64,000 nucleotides of DNA from Candidatus Tumulicola sp. (GCA_035601835.1 DATNNM010000012.1:1-64000), one strand, 5' to 3'. Positions 25,484-34,381 are shown, counted from the first letter of the stretch. Notes: generated by a model not told the origin, from the letters alone. Numbers and translations are program-made.

Positions 25484-26653
25484 ATGAACGGGCAGGTCCG
25501 CCTCACGATTCTCGTAGTCGCCGCGATTCTCGTCGTGGCGTCAATCGCGGAATCCATGCGGCCCTCGCAAGCCATGCCTAATTTCGCGCAGACCTACGAC
25601 ATGAACTGCGAGGTCTGCCACTCGGTCGCGCCGGCGCTCAATGCCTACGGCCGCTACGTCCAGCGCAGCAACTACTCGTCGCTGGACGCTGCCACGATCC
25701 ACCGGGCGATCCCGATCTGGCTCGGAGAAACGGCGTTCTACGATACGATGGATGCAAACTTGCCGCACAAGGTGCAGTTTGGCAACTTCGCGCTGCACGG
25801 CGCCGGCTTCATCGGCACCGACTTCACCTTCCACTTCCACCAATGGGTCTGGCAGTCCGATCAACCGGGCGGCACGGACACGCTGTGGCTGACCTACAAC
25901 AAGCTGTTCCACCGTGACGGTCACCTGACCGTCGGCAAGCTCGAAGCGCCGGCGCCGTCGTTCTACAGTCAGTTCTTCGATTTGTCAGGCTTCGCAACGC
26001 CGGGGATGACGGTCGGCGAGCACGCATATCCGCTGGCCAACAATCGCTGGGGCGCCAAGTTCGATTACGTCAAGAGCTGGTTCACGGGATCGCTCGCCTA
26101 CTTAGGCCCGAGCGGCAACCTCGACACCGCCACCAAGTGGGGTACCCTAGACACCGACAAGACGCTCCAATGGCGAGCGGTGTACGCGCGTCCCGACAGG
26201 CCGGTCGAGGTCGGGCTCTATGGTGGCAGCGGCGTGTTCACGATCTCGGACGGCACGCTCGACCGTTACAATTCGACCGCGGGATGGGTGCAACTCGACT
26301 CGACGCACAACCTGCCCGGTGCTATCCTCATCTATCAGCACAACTACGACAACAATCCCGCGGCGGGAGCGCCCGCAGCGTCGAGCCACGGCCTGACCGA
26401 GGAGATCTTCGAGCCGTTCACCGTTTTCCACGCGGCCGCAGTCGTATCGGCGCGCAACGAACTCACGGACGACGGCATGGGGACGATCGGGCACACCGGC
26501 AACGTCGATTTCTCGATCATCGCGTTCAGGCATGTAAGCCCGAAGTTCACCAACGCGCTCATCCTCAACGCCGAAGCCGTGCTGGCTGCGAACTCAACGC
26601 CCGGATGGAAAGCGCAAGCCTGGTACGTCTTCACGATCGGCCGGCTGCACTAG
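25484..26653 (+). CDS. Cyc2-like outer-membrane cytochrome with porin-type body
   Basis: A 389-residue exported protein. A signal anchor (residues 1-30) is followed by a single heme motif: MNCEVCHSVAPALNAYGRYVQ near residues 44-64. That matches the CxxCH...P.LN..G pattern of Cyc2-type fused cytochrome-porins. The remaining 320 residues are rich in alternating hydrophobic, aromatic and Gly/Asn residues with turns (FHFHQWVWQSDQ, GKLEAPAPSFYSQFFDLSGF, RHVSPKFTNALILNAEA), as in a beta barrel. The protein ends in GRLH, not the usual C-terminal Phe/Trp. Cyc2 oxidises Fe(II) at the cell surface; whether this one does is unknown. It follows the cupredoxin by four bases. A soluble monoheme cytochrome with an unrelated domain remains possible. 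Confidence 0.65.
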   Translation: MNGQVRLTILVVAAILVVASIAESMRPSQAMPNFAQTYDMNCEVCHSVAPALNAYGRYVQRSNYSSLDAATIHRAIPIWLGETAFYDTMDANLPHKVQFGNFALHGAGFIGTDFTFHFHQWVWQSDQPGGTDTLWLTYNKLFHRDGHLTVGKLEAPAPSFYSQFFDLSGFATPGMTVGEHAYPLANNRWGAKFDYVKSWFTGSLAYLGPSGNLDTATKWGTLDTDKTLQWRAVYARPDRPVEVGLYGGSGVFTISDGTLDRYNSTAGWVQLDSTHNLPGAILIYQHNYDNNPAAGAPAASSHGLTEEIFEPFTVFHAAAVVSARNELTDDGMGTIGHTGNVDFSIIAFRHVSPKFTNALILNAEAVLAANSTPGWKAQAWYVFTIGRLH

Positions 26654-26664
26654 CGCTCTCGCGT

Positions 26665-27750
26665 TTACGCCCCTGGTGCTAGCGCTACGCGCTGCAGCAG
26701 CCCCTCGCGCGTGACGAACCCGCGCAGCGCGCCGGTGCCGTCCACAACCGGGATCTGATGGAAGCCCGTTTCGGCGAGCAGCTTCAGCGTGTCGAGCGCA
26801 TCGGTTTCAGGGGCGGCGCTCTTCACTTTCGCCATCGGCGTCATCACCGCCGAAAGCGGCGCCTGGGCGTTCGAACGGGCTAGATCCGTGAGCGTGACGA
26901 TGCCAAGCAGACGCGCTCCGTCTGCGACGGCAGTAGCCCGCTGCCCGGTCTTGAGCAGCAGTTCGAGGGCGGTCTGCATCGGCGTGTCGGCTGGAAGCGC
27001 CGGAGGCGGCGCTGTGGCGACATCGAGTGCGGTACGCCCGCGCAAACTCGAAGCCAATTCCGTTTGATACGCTTCGGCCGATCCCGCCTGGAACAGAAAC
27101 CAACCGATGAGCGCCATCCACAAACCACCGATCAGCCCGATCACGAATGTTTCGAGCAGACCGAACGCGATCAAAAGGATCGCGATGCTGCGGCCGATGC
27201 CGGCGGCGATGCGCGTCGCACGCAAGCGGCTGCCGGTTTTTCGCCAGATCAACGAGTGGAGCACCTTGCCGCCGTCCAGCGGATACGCCGGCAGCAGATT
27301 GAAGATGCCGAGAATGGTGTTCGCATAGGCGAGGTAGCCGGCGGCAACCCCGAGTGAGGTCTGCACGCCGAGCAGCTGCGCGAGCACGAAGAAGACCAGC
27401 GCGATCGCAATGCTCGCCAGCGGGCCGACCAAGGCGATCCAACCCTCGCCCGAGGCGCTGTCGAATTCACTGCCCAACGCTGAAACGCCACCGAAGATGA
27501 ACAGCGTAATCCGCGACACCTCCAAACCACGCGCGCGGGCGAGGACCGAGTGCGCAAGTTCGTGCACCAGCACGCTGGCGAAGAAGAGCAGCGCGGTCCC
27601 CACCCCGAGCGCGATGCGCTCGGCGGGCGGCAAGTTGGCGGGATGCAGCGGTCCCATGTCCGCGCTCAATGACCAAGCGACGAGCGCGAAAATAAAAAGC
27701 CAACTGACATCTACATAGATGTCGATTCCGAAAAGCCGCGCGACCCGCAT
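26665..27750 (-). CDS. Site-2 protease family (M50) membrane peptidase with CBS domains
   Basis: A 361-residue membrane metalloprotease. The zinc motif is VLVHELAHSVLARARGLEV (HExxH) with the third ligand in NLLPAYPLDGGKVLHSL. Five to six helices are visible. Residues about 235-355 contain two CBS modules (TAVADGARLLGIVTLTDLA; IPVVDGTGALRGFVTREGLLQRV) that usually sense adenine nucleotides. This is the SpoIVFB/YwhC-like CBS type. The substrate is unknown. It is divergent from apt, and its stop lies 12 bases from the Cyc2-like gene. Confidence 0.9.
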   Translation of the reverse strand: MRVARLFGIDIYVDVSWLFIFALVAWSLSADMGPLHPANLPPAERIALGVGTALLFFASVLVHELAHSVLARARGLEVSRITLFIFGGVSALGSEFDSASGEGWIALVGPLASIAIALVFFVLAQLLGVQTSLGVAAGYLAYANTILGIFNLLPAYPLDGGKVLHSLIWRKTGSRLRATRIAAGIGRSIAILLIAFGLLETFVIGLIGGLWMALIGWFLFQAGSAEAYQTELASSLRGRTALDVATAPPPALPADTPMQTALELLLKTGQRATAVADGARLLGIVTLTDLARSNAQAPLSAVMTPMAKVKSAAPETDALDTLKLLAETGFHQIPVVDGTGALRGFVTREGLLQRVALAPGA

Positions 27751-27843
27751 GCGAGAACGTTACGGTCGCAGTCGCCAAGAGCCTCCTGCATCGTCGCGAA
27801 GCGGCGAAATGATTTCCGCCGCGTGCCCCGAACCTGCCGCAGC

Positions 27844-28365
27844 ATGAACGTCGCCGATCTTGAGGCGCGCATCCGATCCATTCCGGATTTCCCGATCCCC
27901 GGCATTCTCTTCCGCGACATCACGCCGGTGCTGCAAGATGCGCAAGGCTTCAAAGGCGTGATCGATCTTCTCACCGATGAATATCGCGACAAGAAGGTCG
28001 ACTTCGTCGTGGCCATCGAGGCGCGCGGCTACATGCTCGGCGCCCCGGTTGCGTATCGCCTCGGCGCGGGGTTCGTGCCCGTGCGCAAGCCGGGCAAACT
28101 GCCGTACGAGAAGATCAGCGTGGACTACGCCCTGGAGTACGGCACGAACACGCTCGAGATGCACAACGATGCGCTGACCAAAGGCCAGCGCGTACTCGTC
28201 ATCGACGATCTGTTGGCGACCGGGGGGACCGCCTCGGCGGTGCGCCAGATGGTCGAAAAATTGGGCGCCACGATCGTCGGTTTTGCGTTCCTGATCGAGC
28301 TCACCGCCCTGCACGGGCGGGATAAGCTCAAGGGCGTGGACGTCAAGAGCTTCATCCGCTACTAG
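27844..28365 (+). CDS. apt: Adenine phosphoribosyltransferase
   Basis: A 173-residue enzyme that converts adenine and PRPP to AMP (purine salvage). The family N terminus IRSIPDFPIPGILFRDITPVL, the middle FVVAIEARGYMLGAPVAYRLG, and the PRPP-binding loop VLVIDDLLATGGTASA are all present. ATG 27844 is chosen over 27823 because the protein then starts like other Apt proteins (MNVADLEARI). A rel gene follows after about 50 bases, the apt-rel order seen in many bacteria. Confidence 0.96.
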   Translation: MNVADLEARIRSIPDFPIPGILFRDITPVLQDAQGFKGVIDLLTDEYRDKKVDFVVAIEARGYMLGAPVAYRLGAGFVPVRKPGKLPYEKISVDYALEYGTNTLEMHNDALTKGQRVLVIDDLLATGGTASAVRQMVEKLGATIVGFAFLIELTALHGRDKLKGVDVKSFIRY

Positions 28366-28376
28366 CAGCCCCCCGC

Positions 28377-28405
28377 TTGCGTCCCGCGCCGCCCATAAGT
28401 ACAAT
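28377..28405 (+). promoter_or_regulatory. Candidate promoter giving near-leaderless rel transcript
   Basis: TTGCGT at 28377-28382 and TACAAT at 28400-28405 are separated by 17 bases, each matching consensus at four to five of six positions. Transcription would begin around 28411-28413, only about five bases before the rel ATG at 28417, where no ribosome-binding site is seen. Confidence 0.5.
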
Positions 28406-28416
28406 AGAAGCATCCC

Positions 28417-30591
28417 ATGGCGAGCACAATCCGCGAGCTGACGCAGCAAGTAAAGAAGTATTACCCCGGCCTGGACGAGAGCTGGCTCGAGGGCGTTTAC
28501 GCCTTTGCCGAAGCCGCGCACGGCAGCCAGACGCGCGCCAGCGGCGACAGTTTCATCACCCACCCGCTGGCCGTCGCTTCGATCCTCGCCGACTACGAGA
28601 TGGACCCGGCGTCGATCGCCGCGAGCCTGCTCCACGACGTCGTCGAAGACACGACCGTTCCGCTCGAAGAGATCGAGAAGCGCTTTGGCATGGAGATCGC
28701 GGGCCTGGTCGATGCGCTCACCAAGCTGACCAAGATCCCGTATCAGACGAAAGAAGACGTCAAAGTCGAGAACCTTCGCAAGATGTTCTTGGCGATGGCG
28801 CGCGACATCCGCGTCATCATCATCAAGCTCGCCGACCGGCTTCACAACTTGCGAACGCTCGGCAGCCTCACGCCGGCCAAGCAGAAGACGATCGCGGAGG
28901 AGACGCTGGAGATCTACGCGCCGCTCGCCCACCGCCTCGGCATCTATCGGATGAAGTGGGATCTTGAGGACCTGAGTCTTAGGTATCTCGATCCCACCGC
29001 GTACCAAGATATCGCCGATCGCGTGGCCAAGCGGCGCGCCGACCGCGAGCGTTCGGTCAAGAACGTCATCGCCGACGTGCGCAGCCGCTTCGACACCATG
29101 ACCCTCAAGGCGGATGTGTCCGGTCGGCCCAAACATTTCTACTCCATCTACCAGAAGCTCCAATCCGGCAAGGAATTTTCGGAGATCTACGACCTCACGG
29201 CCATCCGCATCATCGTGGATTCGGTCAAGGACTGTTACGGCGCCGTCGGCGTGGTGCACAGCATCTGGACGCCGCTGCCCGGACGCTTCAAAGACTATAT
29301 CGCGATGCCGAAGACCAACGGCTACCAATCGATCCATACCACGGTCATCGGTCCCGGCGGCGACCCGATCGAGATCCAGATCCGTACGTGGGACATGCAC
29401 CGCTCCAGCGAGTACGGCATCGCCGCGCACTGGAGGTATAAGGAAGGCGGACGTCCGGACGACTTCGACGAGAAGCTCTCGTGGCTGCGCTCGTTGCTTG
29501 AGTGGCAAGAAGAGATGCACGACAGCCGCGAGTTCATCGAGCGCCTCAAGGTGGACTTGTTCGCCAGCCAAGTGTTCGTGTTCACGCCCAAGGGCGACGT
29601 CATGGGCTTCCCGGCCGGCGCCACGCCGATCGACTTCGCGTATCACGTGCACACCGGCGTCGGACACCGCTGCGTCGGAGCGAAGGTCAACGGCCGCATC
29701 GTACAGCTCGAATACGCCTTGCAAAACGGCGACATCTGCGAGGCGCTCGTCAGCAAGAGCAGCCCGGGCCCGTCGCTGGATTGGCTTTCGGTCTGCAAGA
29801 CGTCAAGCGCCAAGCATAAGATCAAGCAATGGTTCCGTAAGAATCGGCGTGACGAGAACATCGCTTCCGGCCGCGAGACCCTCGACCGCGAACTCACGCG
29901 CAATCAGCTTTCACAAATCGCAAGCGCGCAATTCTTGAGCGCCTGCGCGGCGCGGCTCAACTACGGGAGCTTGGATGACATGTACGCCGCGATCGGCTTC
30001 GGCGACGCGTCCATGGGCTCAATCATCGCGCGGGCGCGCGAAGAAGCCAAGCGCCAGAAGATCGTGCCGTTGCCGATCGACCGGCAGACGGTCGGCGTAC
30101 GCAAACCGACACGGCGCGCGACCTCGGGCGTCAAAGTGCGCGGCATCGGCGACGTGCTCGTCAGCTTCGCGCGCTGCTGCCGTCCGGTGCCCGGCGACGC
30201 GATCCTCGGCTTCATCACGCAGGGCAAGGGCGTTTCGGTGCACCGCGTCGAGTGCCCGAACGCCGCCCAACTCGGCTCTCAGCCCGATCGGCTGATCGAA
30301 GTCGCTTGGGACGTCTCGCCGACCGATGCGCACCTGGTTGACGTCGAGGTGGAGGCCAGCGACCGGCCGGGCTTGCTCCAGGACATCATGGGCGTCTTGT
30401 CCGAGCACAAGACCAACGCGACGTCGGTCACCGCGCGCACCAAAAAAGACGGCACCGCGACGATCTCCTGCAGCCTCGAGATCCGCGATCTCGACCACTT
30501 GAGCCAGTTGCTTCGCAAGATCGGGCGCGTGCGCGAGGTGCGCTCTGCTTACCGCGTGACCAAGCGCGAAGCGCACGCCGGCGACCGCTAG
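28417..30591 (+). CDS. rel: Bifunctional (p)ppGpp synthetase/hydrolase Rel
   Basis: A 724-residue stringent-response enzyme that makes and degrades ppGpp. In order: the HD hydrolase domain (HPLAVASIL, LLHDVVEDT, residues about 45-150), the synthetase domain (GRPKHFYSIYQKL, about 230-340), the TGS domain (FVFTPKGDVMGFPAGATPIDFAYHVH, about 385-450), a Cys-bearing segment (ARCCRPVPGDAI), and the ACT domain (VDVEVEASDRPGLLQDIMGVL, about 645-718). The synthetase loop reads RFKD (RxKD), the form found in bifunctional Rel/SpoT. The HD residues are intact, so both activities are expected. No ribosome-binding site precedes the ATG. dtd follows 13 bases later. Confidence 0.97.
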   Translation: MASTIRELTQQVKKYYPGLDESWLEGVYAFAEAAHGSQTRASGDSFITHPLAVASILADYEMDPASIAASLLHDVVEDTTVPLEEIEKRFGMEIAGLVDALTKLTKIPYQTKEDVKVENLRKMFLAMARDIRVIIIKLADRLHNLRTLGSLTPAKQKTIAEETLEIYAPLAHRLGIYRMKWDLEDLSLRYLDPTAYQDIADRVAKRRADRERSVKNVIADVRSRFDTMTLKADVSGRPKHFYSIYQKLQSGKEFSEIYDLTAIRIIVDSVKDCYGAVGVVHSIWTPLPGRFKDYIAMPKTNGYQSIHTTVIGPGGDPIEIQIRTWDMHRSSEYGIAAHWRYKEGGRPDDFDEKLSWLRSLLEWQEEMHDSREFIERLKVDLFASQVFVFTPKGDVMGFPAGATPIDFAYHVHTGVGHRCVGAKVNGRIVQLEYALQNGDICEALVSKSSPGPSLDWLSVCKTSSAKHKIKQWFRKNRRDENIASGRETLDRELTRNQLSQIASAQFLSACAARLNYGSLDDMYAAIGFGDASMGSIIARAREEAKRQKIVPLPIDRQTVGVRKPTRRATSGVKVRGIGDVLVSFARCCRPVPGDAILGFITQGKGVSVHRVECPNAAQLGSQPDRLIEVAWDVSPTDAHLVDVEVEASDRPGLLQDIMGVLSEHKTNATSVTARTKKDGTATISCSLEIRDLDHLSQLLRKIGRVREVRSAYRVTKREAHAGDR

Positions 30592-30604
30592 AACCAGCAC
30601 GACA

Positions 30605-31054
30605 TTGCGTGCGGTCGTCCAGCGCGTCAGCAGCGCAAGCGTCGAAGTTGACGGCGCCGCGGTCGGCAGCATCGAGCGCGGGTTCCTGGCGCTCATCGGT
30701 GTGGGGCGGGATGATACCGAAGAAGACGCGGCGACGATCGCTTCCAAGATCGCCGGCCTGCGCATTTTCAACGATGACGCGGGCGCGATGAACCTTTCGC
30801 TCGCCGAGGTGGGCGGCGCGGTGCTTGCGGTCTCGCAGTTCACGCTGCACGGTGACGTGCGCAAAGGCCGCAGGCCTTCATTTGTCGACGCCGCGCCCGG
30901 AGAAACCGCTCAGCCGTTATTCGAACGCGTGGTCGCGCTGATGCGCCGCGAAGGCGTGAAGGTGGAGACCGGCACCTTCGGCGCGCAAATGCGCGTGAGC
31001 TTGGTCAATGAAGGCCCAGTCACGATCCTATTGGACAGCAAGAAACAGTTCTAG
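30605..31054 (+). CDS. dtd: D-aminoacyl-tRNA deacylase
   Basis: A 149-residue enzyme that removes D-amino acids from mischarged tRNA. Signature segments are present: RAVVQRVSSASVEVDG at the N terminus, AVSQFTLHGDVRKGRRPSF (the SQFTL active-site motif), and VNEGPVTILLDSKK (GPVT). The start is TTG at 30605, 13 bases after the rel stop. The rel-dtd pairing is common in bacteria. Confidence 0.96.
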   Translation: MRAVVQRVSSASVEVDGAAVGSIERGFLALIGVGRDDTEEDAATIASKIAGLRIFNDDAGAMNLSLAEVGGAVLAVSQFTLHGDVRKGRRPSFVDAAPGETAQPLFERVVALMRREGVKVETGTFGAQMRVSLVNEGPVTILLDSKKQF

Positions 31055-31057
31055 GGC

Positions 31058-31102
31058 GTTTCCCAGGCGCTCGTAAGCTCTTTCCCAGGCGCGCGTAAGG
31101 TT
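31058..31102. repeat. Short tandem duplication
   Basis: TTTCCCAGGCGC followed by CGTAAG occurs twice in a row with a period of about 22 bases, between dtd and the lipoprotein gene. It is too short to call an element; it is probably a local slippage duplication. Confidence 0.5.
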
Positions 31103-31122
31103 GCGGCGATACGATATGATAC

Positions 31123-31569
31123 ATGAAGAGAATAGCGTCGCTCGTCGCGGCCGGAGTATGCTTGCTCGCTTCGACGAGCTGCACCGGCGTCGGCCTCCCC
31201 GGCGGGATCTTCGGAGGTCTGTTGGCCTGCAATCCGGGGACGCAGGTGCAGCTTGCGAACCCGGCCCCGAATCAAGGCGGCGTGTCGTCGAACATCGGCC
31301 AGATCACGATCGTCGCAAACGGCAATAGCAACACGCTCTACAGCACGTACGCCCAGTGGCAATTCACGCTGGTCGACAATTTCAACAATCAGATGACCAG
31401 CGGAACGCTCAACCTCGTGCCCGACCCTTCGGGGCCTCATCCGTACGCGTCGGACTTCTACTACCAATCGTCGATCTCTCCGATGACCGCTGGACGCACC
31501 TGGAACGTCGAGTTGGTTCAAAATGGCAACTCGTGCACGCCGGCTTCGGTGGGATCGTTCTCGACTTAG
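31123..31569 (+). CDS. Small lipoprotein of unknown function
   Basis: A 148-residue lipoprotein with signal MKRIASLVAAGVCLLASTSC (Cys 20 in an LASTSC lipobox). The rest is Asn/Gln/Thr/Gly-rich with a likely beta-sandwich pattern (QITIVANGNSNTLYSTYAQWQFTLVD, RTWNVELVQNGNSCT). I do not recognise the family. A TATGAT lies almost touching the ATG, so the transcript may be leaderless or start elsewhere. Its stop overlaps that of the convergent cytochrome gene by four bases. Confidence 0.7.
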   Translation: MKRIASLVAAGVCLLASTSCTGVGLPGGIFGGLLACNPGTQVQLANPAPNQGGVSSNIGQITIVANGNSNTLYSTYAQWQFTLVDNFNNQMTSGTLNLVPDPSGPHPYASDFYYQSSISPMTAGRTWNVELVQNGNSCTPASVGSFST

Positions 31570-32102
31570 GGCACATCCGGCCGCGGGTCATGCTCGAGAA
31601 ACCCTTTGCGGTTCGGCATCGCGACGCGGGGCAGCGAAGAGCGATCCAAGACCTGGTCCCTCGACACGATGCCGTTCATCCATAAGACATACGCGCTGAG
31701 CGAATAGATCTCGCCGGCGCTAAGCGTCTGCGGCTTGTCGGCCGGCATGGCCCGCCGGATATAGTCGAAGAGCGTCGTCGCGTAGGGCCAATAGTTGCCC
31801 ACGCTTCGCACCGGATTTGGGCCTCGCAGCGAACCGATGCCTCCCGCGAGATCGGTGTTGCCGGCAGTGCCGTGACAGGCCGCGCACTTCGCGGCGAAAA
31901 TGCCTTCGCCAGCTGAAGCAGTGCCTGAGCCCGCGGGTAGCCCGTCGCCGTTAGGCGAGACGTCGATGTTCCACGCGTCGATCTCGTCGGCGCTGGGGAC
32001 CTGGCCGATTTGCGCCGCCGAGCTCGTGTGCGTGCACGCGATCCAAACCATTGCGATGGCGAACACCCCTGCCCACAACAAGACCAGCGCGGCGCGCCTC
32101 AT
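31566..32102 (-). CDS. Class I cytochrome c, partner of the SoxC-like molybdoenzyme
   Basis: A 178-residue exported monoheme cytochrome. An N-terminal hydrophobic signal ends in VWIAC, possibly a lipobox. The heme motif is FAAKCAACHGTAG near residue 75, and the Met ligand is probably in RRAMPADKPQTLSAGEIYSLSAYVLWMNG, typical of class I cytochromes. Its start overlaps the stop of the upstream molybdoenzyme gene by four bases, so the pair is translationally coupled and likely forms a SorAB/SoxCD-type unit. Confidence 0.88.
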   Translation of the reverse strand: MRRAALVLLWAGVFAIAMVWIACTHTSSAAQIGQVPSADEIDAWNIDVSPNGDGLPAGSGTASAGEGIFAAKCAACHGTAGNTDLAGGIGSLRGPNPVRSVGNYWPYATTLFDYIRRAMPADKPQTLSAGEIYSLSAYVLWMNGIVSRDQVLDRSSLPRVAMPNRKGFLEHDPRPDVP

Positions 32103-33268
32103 AATCTGCTGACCGCGCCGGTGGTGGAGACGCGCCAGCCATGGATCGCATTGTTGTGGTAGCCTGAGTTGACGCCTCGCACGCGAACGAGTTGGGCAAG
32201 GGTTGGTTGGACGTATCCGGTTTCGTCCGTGGCACGGCTCAGCAACGCCATATCCTGGCCGTTCCAGTCAAAGGCCACGGTAAAGCGCGAAAATGCTTTA
32301 GGAAGCACGGGCGTGTCGAGCGCCGCTCGACGCCAGCTCGACCCGCCGTCGAGGGAGACGTCGACGTGCGCGATCTTGCCGCGGCCGCTCCATGCGAAGC
32401 CAACCACCTGATTGCGCCCGGAACTCACGTGCTGACCTCCCGACGGGCTTACGATGACCGACTTAGCTTCCATGATCAGCGTGAAAGCGCGCGCGCTGCC
32501 GTTCGGCATGAGGTCGGTATAGCGCGCCGTCTCCTCGCGCGAATACACGGGCTGCGCGAGCAACTTGATGCGCCGAAGCCATTTGACGTTCGCGCTGCCC
32601 TCGTAGCCGGGCACGATCAGGCGCAGCGGATAGCCTTGTTCCGGCCGCAGCATCTCCCCGTTTTGTCCATATGCGAGAAGCGCGTCGTCATAGGCCTTTG
32701 CGATCGGGATTGAGCGGTCGAACGCCGCGGCGTCGGCGCCTTCCGCGAGAAACCAGCGTGCGCTGGGGCTCACGCCGACCAGCTCGAGGAGGTCGCGCAG
32801 CCGGACGCCGGTCCACTCACAACAGCTGGCTAACCCGTGAGACTGCTGGACGGTTTCGGCCGCCGGGCCGCGCCATTCGGACCCGGTGTTGCCCGAACAC
32901 TCCAAAAAGTGGATGCGCGCGACCGCAGGCAAACGCGCGAGGTCGCCCATCGTGAGCACCAGCGGGCTTTTGACCAGACCATGGATGAGCAGACGGTGCT
33001 GGGATGGATCGATGGCCGGAATTCCGGCGTGGCAGCGCACGAAGCAGAGGCCGCTCGCCGTTATGATGCCGCGTTGGGCGGCGAGCGGCGACAGCGCGAT
33101 GTTCCGCGCGTCAGCGGGCGAGCGGGCTACCGCGCTCTCGAATGAAGAAGGCGAGCCGTACGCGGGCACCGTGCCGCCCGGCTCCCGCATCCAGCCCGGA
33201 ATGACGTTCGTGCCTGCCAGCATGGCAAACGCTCGCTGGAGGAACGACGTACGCCTCATGCAGGCCAT
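32099..33268 (-). CDS. SoxC/SorA-like sulfite dehydrogenase molybdoenzyme
   Basis: A periplasmic molybdenum enzyme of the sulfite-oxidase family, about 389 residues from ATG 33268 (ATG 33259 is also possible). A twin-arginine signal is visible (MRRTSFLQRAFAMLAG). The molybdenum-binding cysteine lies in FLECSGNTGSEW, followed by LASCCEWTGVRLRDLLE as in SoxC. The C-terminal dimerisation domain (VVGFAWSGRGKIAHVDVSLDGGSSWRRA) is present. It oxidises sulfite or a protein-bound sulfane and passes electrons to the coupled cytochrome. A longer GTG/ATG start at 33349 would overlap the divergent alr gene and bury the Tat motif. Substrate is inferred from family. Confidence 0.88.
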   Translation of the reverse strand: MACMRRTSFLQRAFAMLAGTNVIPGWMREPGGTVPAYGSPSSFESAVARSPADARNIALSPLAAQRGIITASGLCFVRCHAGIPAIDPSQHRLLIHGLVKSPLVLTMGDLARLPAVARIHFLECSGNTGSEWRGPAAETVQQSHGLASCCEWTGVRLRDLLELVGVSPSARWFLAEGADAAAFDRSIPIAKAYDDALLAYGQNGEMLRPEQGYPLRLIVPGYEGSANVKWLRRIKLLAQPVYSREETARYTDLMPNGSARAFTLIMEAKSVIVSPSGGQHVSSGRNQVVGFAWSGRGKIAHVDVSLDGGSSWRRAALDTPVLPKAFSRFTVAFDWNGQDMALLSRATDETGYVQPTLAQLVRVRGVNSGYHNNAIHGWRVSTTGAVSRL

Positions 33269-33304
33269 GTTTTCGGCGCTCGGACGCCGAACCTGCGATG
33301 ACGC

Positions 33305-34381
33305 ATGAGGGGGCCGCAGCTCGAGCTGAAGCTGGACGCGGTACGACACAACGTCCGAGCCTGGCTCAGCTATCTAGCCGAGCGCGAACTTTGGGCGGTC
33401 GTCAAATCGAACGCCTATGGTCTCGGGCTTATTCCGGTGGCGCGTGCTTGCCTCGAGGCCGGCGCTCATCGCTTGTGCGTCGTGGATATGCAGGAAGCGG
33501 TACGCCTTTGCGACGCCGGCATCTCCGCGCCTATCGTGCACGTGTGGGCGACGCCGCTCGAAGAACTCGAGACCGCCGCTCGGCTGAACGTCGTCGCGAC
33601 GATCGAGGATGAACGGGGCGCGCACGAGTTGTCGCGCATCGGTGACACCCGCGGAAAGCCGGCCCTCGCGCATGTCGCGATCGAGACCGGCACCGGCTGG
33701 AGCGGCGTACCAGCGGCAAAAATCGCACAGTTCGCTTCGGGCGTGCAAGGCTTGAAGGGCGTGACGTGGGAGGGCGCGTGGACGCACATCGCAGGCCAAG
33801 ACTCCATGCCGGCGCAAGAATCCGCATTCGATGCCGCCGTTTCTGCGTTGCGGGTATCCGGCCTGAAAGTTCCGATCACGCACCTCGCCAGCACCGGACC
33901 CGCGTTGTGGGGGGCGGGCGGCGCTGCGGTGCGCATCGGCGTCGGCCTGTATGGTTCGTCTCTTGGCCGCACCCATCCGCAGTTAGCGCTGAAAACCGCG
34001 CTGACGTTGCGAGCGCCGGTCATGTATGTGAAACGCTTTGACCGTCCCACCGCATTGGGTTACGGGGGTACGGCTGTCGCCCAAGCGGGCGAGGCGATTG
34101 CGACATTGCGGCTCGGCTACGCCGACGGGCTGCCAAGAGCGCTGTCGGTCGGCGGGTTGGCGATCCTGGGCGGAGAGCGATGCAACATCGTCGGCGCCAT
34201 CGGCATGAATTTCACCATGCTCAAAGTCCCATTCGGCGTGGCCGTGAACGCCGGAGACGAGGCGATCGTCGTAGGGGACATGGACGGCGTACGCCTTGAC
34301 GAGGTCGCGCAGCGCGCCGGCACGATCCCGCATCAGCTGATCACGTCGCTCGCGGCCTTGTCAGTCCGCCCGAACGTGTGA
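33305..34381 (+). CDS. alr: Alanine racemase
   Basis: A 358-residue PLP enzyme that makes D-alanine for peptidoglycan. The cofactor lysine is in LWAVVKSNAYGLG (near residue 34), and the catalytic Tyr region is LGYGGTAVAQAGEAIATLRLGYADGLPRALS. The segment usually reading GRVCMDQ is here GAIGMNFTML, with Asn in place of the common Asp, so kinetics may differ. It is divergent from the SoxC-like gene, with starts about 36 bases apart. Just after it lies the promoter of the rpsF block. Confidence 0.93.
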   Translation: MRGPQLELKLDAVRHNVRAWLSYLAERELWAVVKSNAYGLGLIPVARACLEAGAHRLCVVDMQEAVRLCDAGISAPIVHVWATPLEELETAARLNVVATIEDERGAHELSRIGDTRGKPALAHVAIETGTGWSGVPAAKIAQFASGVQGLKGVTWEGAWTHIAGQDSMPAQESAFDAAVSALRVSGLKVPITHLASTGPALWGAGGAAVRIGVGLYGSSLGRTHPQLALKTALTLRAPVMYVKRFDRPTALGYGGTAVAQAGEAIATLRLGYADGLPRALSVGGLAILGGERCNIVGAIGMNFTMLKVPFGVAVNAGDEAIVVGDMDGVRLDEVAQRAGTIPHQLITSLAALSVRPNV

